Below are positions 60,576 to 64,000 of a stretch of 64,000 nt of DNA, piece by piece. Under the pieces are notes generated by a model that was not told where the DNA came from, ran no database searches, and was given only the letters and a program-made list of their open reading frames with translations. The translations under genes were made by a program, and so were the position numbers. Within the stretch, counting starts at the first letter, position 1. Each line of letters begins with the position of its first letter. Source of the DNA: Austropuccinia psidii. Its lineage: Eukaryota; Basidiomycota; Pucciniomycetes; Pucciniales; Sphaerophragmiaceae. The stretch is from assembly GCA_023105745.1 (NCBI GenBank), contig JALGQZ010000009.1:33470409-33534408 (forward strand), in the 5' to 3' direction.

Positions 60576-61382
60576 CATTACATCATAAAAACTCTATTTG
60601 TGATGATTTTTCTTGTACCTCATCTCTTCTGTCAAAATCAAATATTTCAAACTTCAAACCTTCATTTCAGGGGGTTTTACCTTGAATATTATAAGAAAAA
60701 TTACATCATTCTGCACATATCAACTAGTAGAATCTGAATATCCACTTTGTTTTAAGTTTGGATCACTTTCACAACAAAGTGGTCAACAGCTCTAGTAATT
60801 TTCTTCAATAAACCCTTACAGGTTATAACCTTGGCTATACCATGTCAAATGAAGATCATATCTGTGTTTTTACAGTAATTCTGTGGTGTATTTAATTTTG
60901 GTTTTACTCTCTATCATGTATATTTCAAGAGATATTAGCTAAAAACCATGAATGTATGCACTGACCAAAAAAGTGCATATATTCAACTTAATTCCTTAAG
61001 TGTTGACTTTAGAGAGTTGAAATAAAAAAAATTATGTGTAGTTTTCATGGAGAATCCAATGGTGCAATTTCTTTCACATGTTCTTCCATTGGTTTCTGAG
61101 TTAAATGAGATTTTATATCTTTCTAAGGGTATTCATACTTATCATTCAGTAATTATTGACTTTACAGATATTCCATAAAAATGATATATGTGTATTTTAC
61201 CATGAGGAATCTAATGGTGTAATTAATTTCACATTTTTACCCATTAGATTCTGATTTAATTTAAATTTTATGCCTATTTATGGCATTTTCACTGGTTTTA
61301 AGATAATTATTGAGAGTATAATTATTATAAAGTTAATCTTGTTACCTTTTTTGGATATGTGGTCATATCTCAAAGTCTCACA

Positions 61383-61401
61383 TTCCCTACCACCAAAAAA
61401 A
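61383..61401 (-). promoter_or_regulatory. B-family polypurine tract
   Basis: Minus strand TTTTTTTGGTGGTAGGGAA, immediately upstream of the LTR in the element's own direction. Confidence 0.78.
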
Positions 61402-61499
61402 GATTGTACCACAATCTGATATAGCTAATTAGGATATCATCCACTTTCCTTCCTCTTCAATAGACCTTGTTAGTCTTGAAGATCCATAATGCTCAATTT

Positions 61500-63091
61500 T
61501 CTATTATTCAAGTTTTCTTTCATGTCTGAACCTTCTTAATAATTTATCAGCATTTTTTATATCTTTCTCAAGTAGCAATTCATCTTCTTGAGTTGGGTTT
61601 CTAAACCTTACAAGGCATTCCTTTTTTTTTGTTTCTTGTCCTTCTTTCTTTAAGGACTTTCACAATTTTCTTTTCTTCTCTTTCCTCTAAAGGGGGATTT
61701 CAAGTGGGGACTTATTTCTTAATGTAAATAATTCTTTGTCACTTGAGCTGTAAGTTTTTATCAGACTTACAGGGAAAGCTGGATATTTGTTCATTAATTA
61801 ACCTGTGAGCTCTAGTTGCACAGCATTAGGTCCATGTAGTGCTTTTATCATAAATGGTCCTGCAAAGCAATATTTCAATTTCTTTCGGCCTTTTATATTA
61901 TTTAGATTTAGAGTTGACACTAAGACCAAGTCTCCTATTTTGAAGTCAGGTGTTTCATGGCTTTTATCCCATCTTTCTTTTGCATATTTGAAAAAATCTT
62001 GCATACATCTGTTTGCATGGTGTCTTGCTTTGTCAAGAATTAATTTTAAACTACTTGCTGTTGGGTGTATATCCACTAAGTCCTTTTTAAGGGTATCATA
62101 AGGAAGTCCTGGATTCCAGCCTTTTTCTAGAATTTTTGGTGTTTTTCCAGTTGGAGAATGGATTGATGTTTTATATGCTAGTTCAAGGGCTGGTATTAAC
62201 GTACACCAATCATGGGTAAAACCATCAGAATATTTGAGTTCTAGTCCATAAGAACAGAATCCCCTGATCATGTATTCTAAGGTCTTTACCATTCTTTCTG
62301 CTAAACCATCAGTTTGGGGGTGGTAAGCTGTTTAGAATTATAATTTTGTTCCAAACAGGTTATGGAGGTTTGTCCATAATGCTGAAATGAATATTGGGTC
62401 TCTATCACTTATGATATTTTGGAATTGGCCTGTGTGGCTAATAAATTTATTCCATATCATTATGGCTGTGTCCATAGCTGTATCATCCTTGTGACATGCT
62501 AAGAAAATTGGAGTTTTGCTGTATCTGTCAACTAAAACTAGGCATGCATTGTAGCTTCTGTCTCCTCCTGGAGGTAAGGCTGTTACCCCATCCATGTGAA
62601 CTATTTCCCAAGGGGATTTTGGATCTTGTATTGGGATCATCATTTCAAATTTCTTTCCTGTGTCTCTGTTTGCTTTCTGGAATCTGTCATAGGTTTGGCA
62701 GTATTCTGCAACATCTTTCTTCCAATTTGACCACCAAGAGCAGGTTTTTACCCTCTCCAGTGTTCTGTCTTCTTAGAGATGTCCAGCTGCAACACTATCA
62801 TGACATTCATGTAGTATAGTGTTTATTAGAGTTCTATTTTTCAAAGTCATAACACATGTATGTTTAGTTCTATGGTAAATGATTCCATCAAGGAGGTGGA
62901 ATCTTCCTTCATCATATCCTTTTTTCCATATTTAATCTAATTTTTATGAAAGTGATAGGTCTTTACAGTCTTTCATTAGAAGTTGGCATAAGATATGGCA
63001 GTTTTTGTCCATTTTATACCTTTCTTCAACTTGGTTAAAGAATTTTGTGCCAATATCTGTGACACATATGCCTTCTATATGGTGCTCTTCC
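61500..63091 (-). pseudogene. B-family integrase and chromodomain part of pol
   Basis: Open parts 61,798-62,292 and 62,338-62,643 in adjoining frames. Integrase zinc-binding region with H-E-C-H-D-S (about 62,790-62,810) but the cysteine pair damaged (C-Q-T-Y-D-R-F, about 62,690-62,710). Core: V-H-M-D-G-V-T-A-L-P-P-G-G with the first Asp (about 62,590), I-I-S-D-R-D-P with the second (about 62,400), and L-A-E/S-R-K third-residue region near 62,300 altered and frameshifted. Then C-terminal G-D-L-V-L-V-S-T-L (61,935-61,960), and after a TAA at about 61,799 a remnant of the chromodomain. Stops at 62,773 and 62,935 also occur. Dead. Confidence 0.85.
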
Positions 63092-63923
63092 TGTGAGCCT
63101 TGAGGTATATTTTACATACCCAATTAGGCCACAATTATCTTAAAAATGAATTTTTAATTATGCATAACTCATGAGTCTTGCATATATCCAAAATTCATCA
63201 TTTTTGATTTCAGAAAAGATGAATAACTTTTTATTGAGTACGTAAATCCATGGATTTAAGGCCAGATTTGGATTCTACGCAAAGGTTCACCTAGGGTAGC
63301 CCCATAGAGTGAATAAGCTCAAATTAACTCTTTGAGGTGGTCAAATGGAAAATACTTCAATACCACATCATCAATACCACATAAAAGATCCGTGAAAAGT
63401 TTTGTTTTTCTTAATTTCACGCCAAAATAGTGGGAATGTGAGAAATCCCATGTTACATATACACTAAGAATAGTGTTATGCATGTTTTGAGCACTTATTA
63501 TCATGGTATTCTTACATGGACCTTTGGTACACCCATAGTGGATATCTCCCTTGAAGCTTAAATTTCTATTTTGACGTGAAAAATAAGCAAGGGGGACAAA
63601 AGACATGAAAGAGAGCCAGGGTACCCAACTTCTGAGGCCTCAGAGGCATGGAAAGCTCCAAAGCTTGGATCCATGGCTGATCTTGGCCTAATTGGTAAAC
63701 TAAAACCTTCTGGGAACTTGGTTACCATGTTACAACTACAGTAAATCTTAAGAAAATAGCAAATAACCTGCTATTTTGACGTGCCAAGGAGGTAAAAAGC
63801 TACTTAGACTCCTGTAACCATGTCAATTCTTAATTATTTTCCATGGATAAACCCCAAAAGAGAAATTAAAACCCTTTTTGGAATTGTATCCATTGCTTAC
63901 CTCATAGCAACCAGTTAAACACT
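63092..63923 (+). mobile_element. LTR H (E-related), start only
   Basis: TGTGAGCCTTGAGGTATATTTTACATACCC start, like the E LTR. It shares the blocks TTGGATTCTAC..ACCTAGGGTAG..CCC (63,268-63,305) and GAG..CAGGGTACCCAAC (63,612-63,630) with E LTRs, but otherwise differs, so it is a sister family. CTTCC precedes it; the other target copy is outside. It is cut at 63,924 by an F LTR. No gene in it: the open stretch 63,319-63,606 is not convincing. Confidence 0.7.
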
Positions 63924-64000
63924 TGTCACAGGGGCTCTTATAGAAGCAAGAGGGCCTGGCACTCAGGAATCAAGAACTCACTTGGAGGGCTCCAAAAGAT
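63924..64000 (-). mobile_element. Family F LTR, cut by the window end
   Basis: TGTCACAGGGGCTCTTATAG... matches the reverse complement of the F LTR end at 11,281-11,352, including CTCAGGAATCAAGAACTCACTTGGAGGG. Minus orientation; only the first 77 bases are visible. Confidence 0.82.

Larger units (their letters stand above)
58049..61382 (-). repeat. B-family 3' LTR, interrupted by a C solo LTR
   Basis: TGTAAGGTTTGAC to AAGTCTCACA on the plus strand, 1,956 bp when the nested C LTR and one target duplicate are removed. TATA box at 58,768-58,775 (minus). Confidence 0.9.
58049..63091 (-). mobile_element. B-family gypsy element, 3' LTR and pol
   Basis: Minus-strand gypsy element: 3' LTR 58,049-61,382 (with a C solo LTR inside), polypurine tract 61,383-61,401 and pol from about 61,500. 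It proves that the solo B repeats elsewhere are gypsy LTRs. It inserted in the E 3' LTR (TTATC before it). LTR H interrupts the pol at 63,092; the 5' half is beyond the window. Confidence 0.88.

Noticed and set aside
1..64000. Bacterial-type operons, ribosome binding sites, phage or plasmid modules
   Set aside because: Spliced-gene signals, LTR retrotransposons and Tnp2 transposase point to a eukaryote; no prokaryotic gene seen.

Overview
The window is a densely nested transposon graveyard from a fungal nuclear genome, with one young, apparently intact element in it. I see no housekeeping gene, no rRNA and no intact tRNA gene. The DNA is AT-rich and very poor in CpG over long stretches. The Ty3/gypsy polyproteins, the Tnp2-type transposase and an uncharacterised basidiomycete protein family all look, from memory of such proteins, like those of a rust fungus (Pucciniales), most likely the myrtle rust Austropuccinia psidii. 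That attribution is recollection, not a database result.

Layout. 1-5.6 kb: an unrecognised, decayed coding remnant (+), broken by a family C solo LTR that itself carries a family B solo LTR, and by a tRNA-derived SINE candidate. 6.5-14.5 kb: a decayed member of an uncharacterised basidiomycete protein family (here called G), split by a 6.3-kb Ty1/copia element, which in turn carries a family F solo LTR in its integrase. 14.5-17.4 kb: AT-rich DNA with a ~540-bp tandem duplication. 17.5-20.2 kb: a broken Tnp2/Plavaka-like transposase (-). 22.3-23.3 kb: a second G fragment. 23.3-27.05 kb: a truncated family C element with a nested F LTR, then an F fragment.

27 kb to the end is one stack of insertions. 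An old gypsy element D (27,055-48,023) carries a B solo LTR, and a second B LTR splits its gag-protease from its RT. Inside that second B LTR lie the complete family C element (34,131-43,810; 1,431-bp LTRs, perfect 5-bp duplication GTTGA, uninterrupted 1,868-codon gag-pol) and a C solo LTR. D is truncated by gypsy element E (48,024-58,048), whose 3' LTR is cut by a B-family gypsy element (58,049 onward). That LTR contains another C solo LTR, its pol is cut by an LTR H (63,092), and H is cut by an F LTR (63,924). The D > E > B > H > F chain is five levels deep, and most completed insertions show perfect 5-bp target duplications, so a relative chronology can be read from sequence alone.

Function. 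The only element that looks capable of movement is the family C gypsy element. It appears to encode a spliced gag-like ORF that overlaps a gag-protease-RT-RNase H-integrase-chromodomain polyprotein in another frame. All other coding stretches are pseudogenes. The items most worth following up are the near CpG-free coding region of that element, its spliced and overlapping 5' ORFs, the copia half-tRNA primer site, the uncharacterised G family flanking a Tnp2 transposase, and the SINE candidate.
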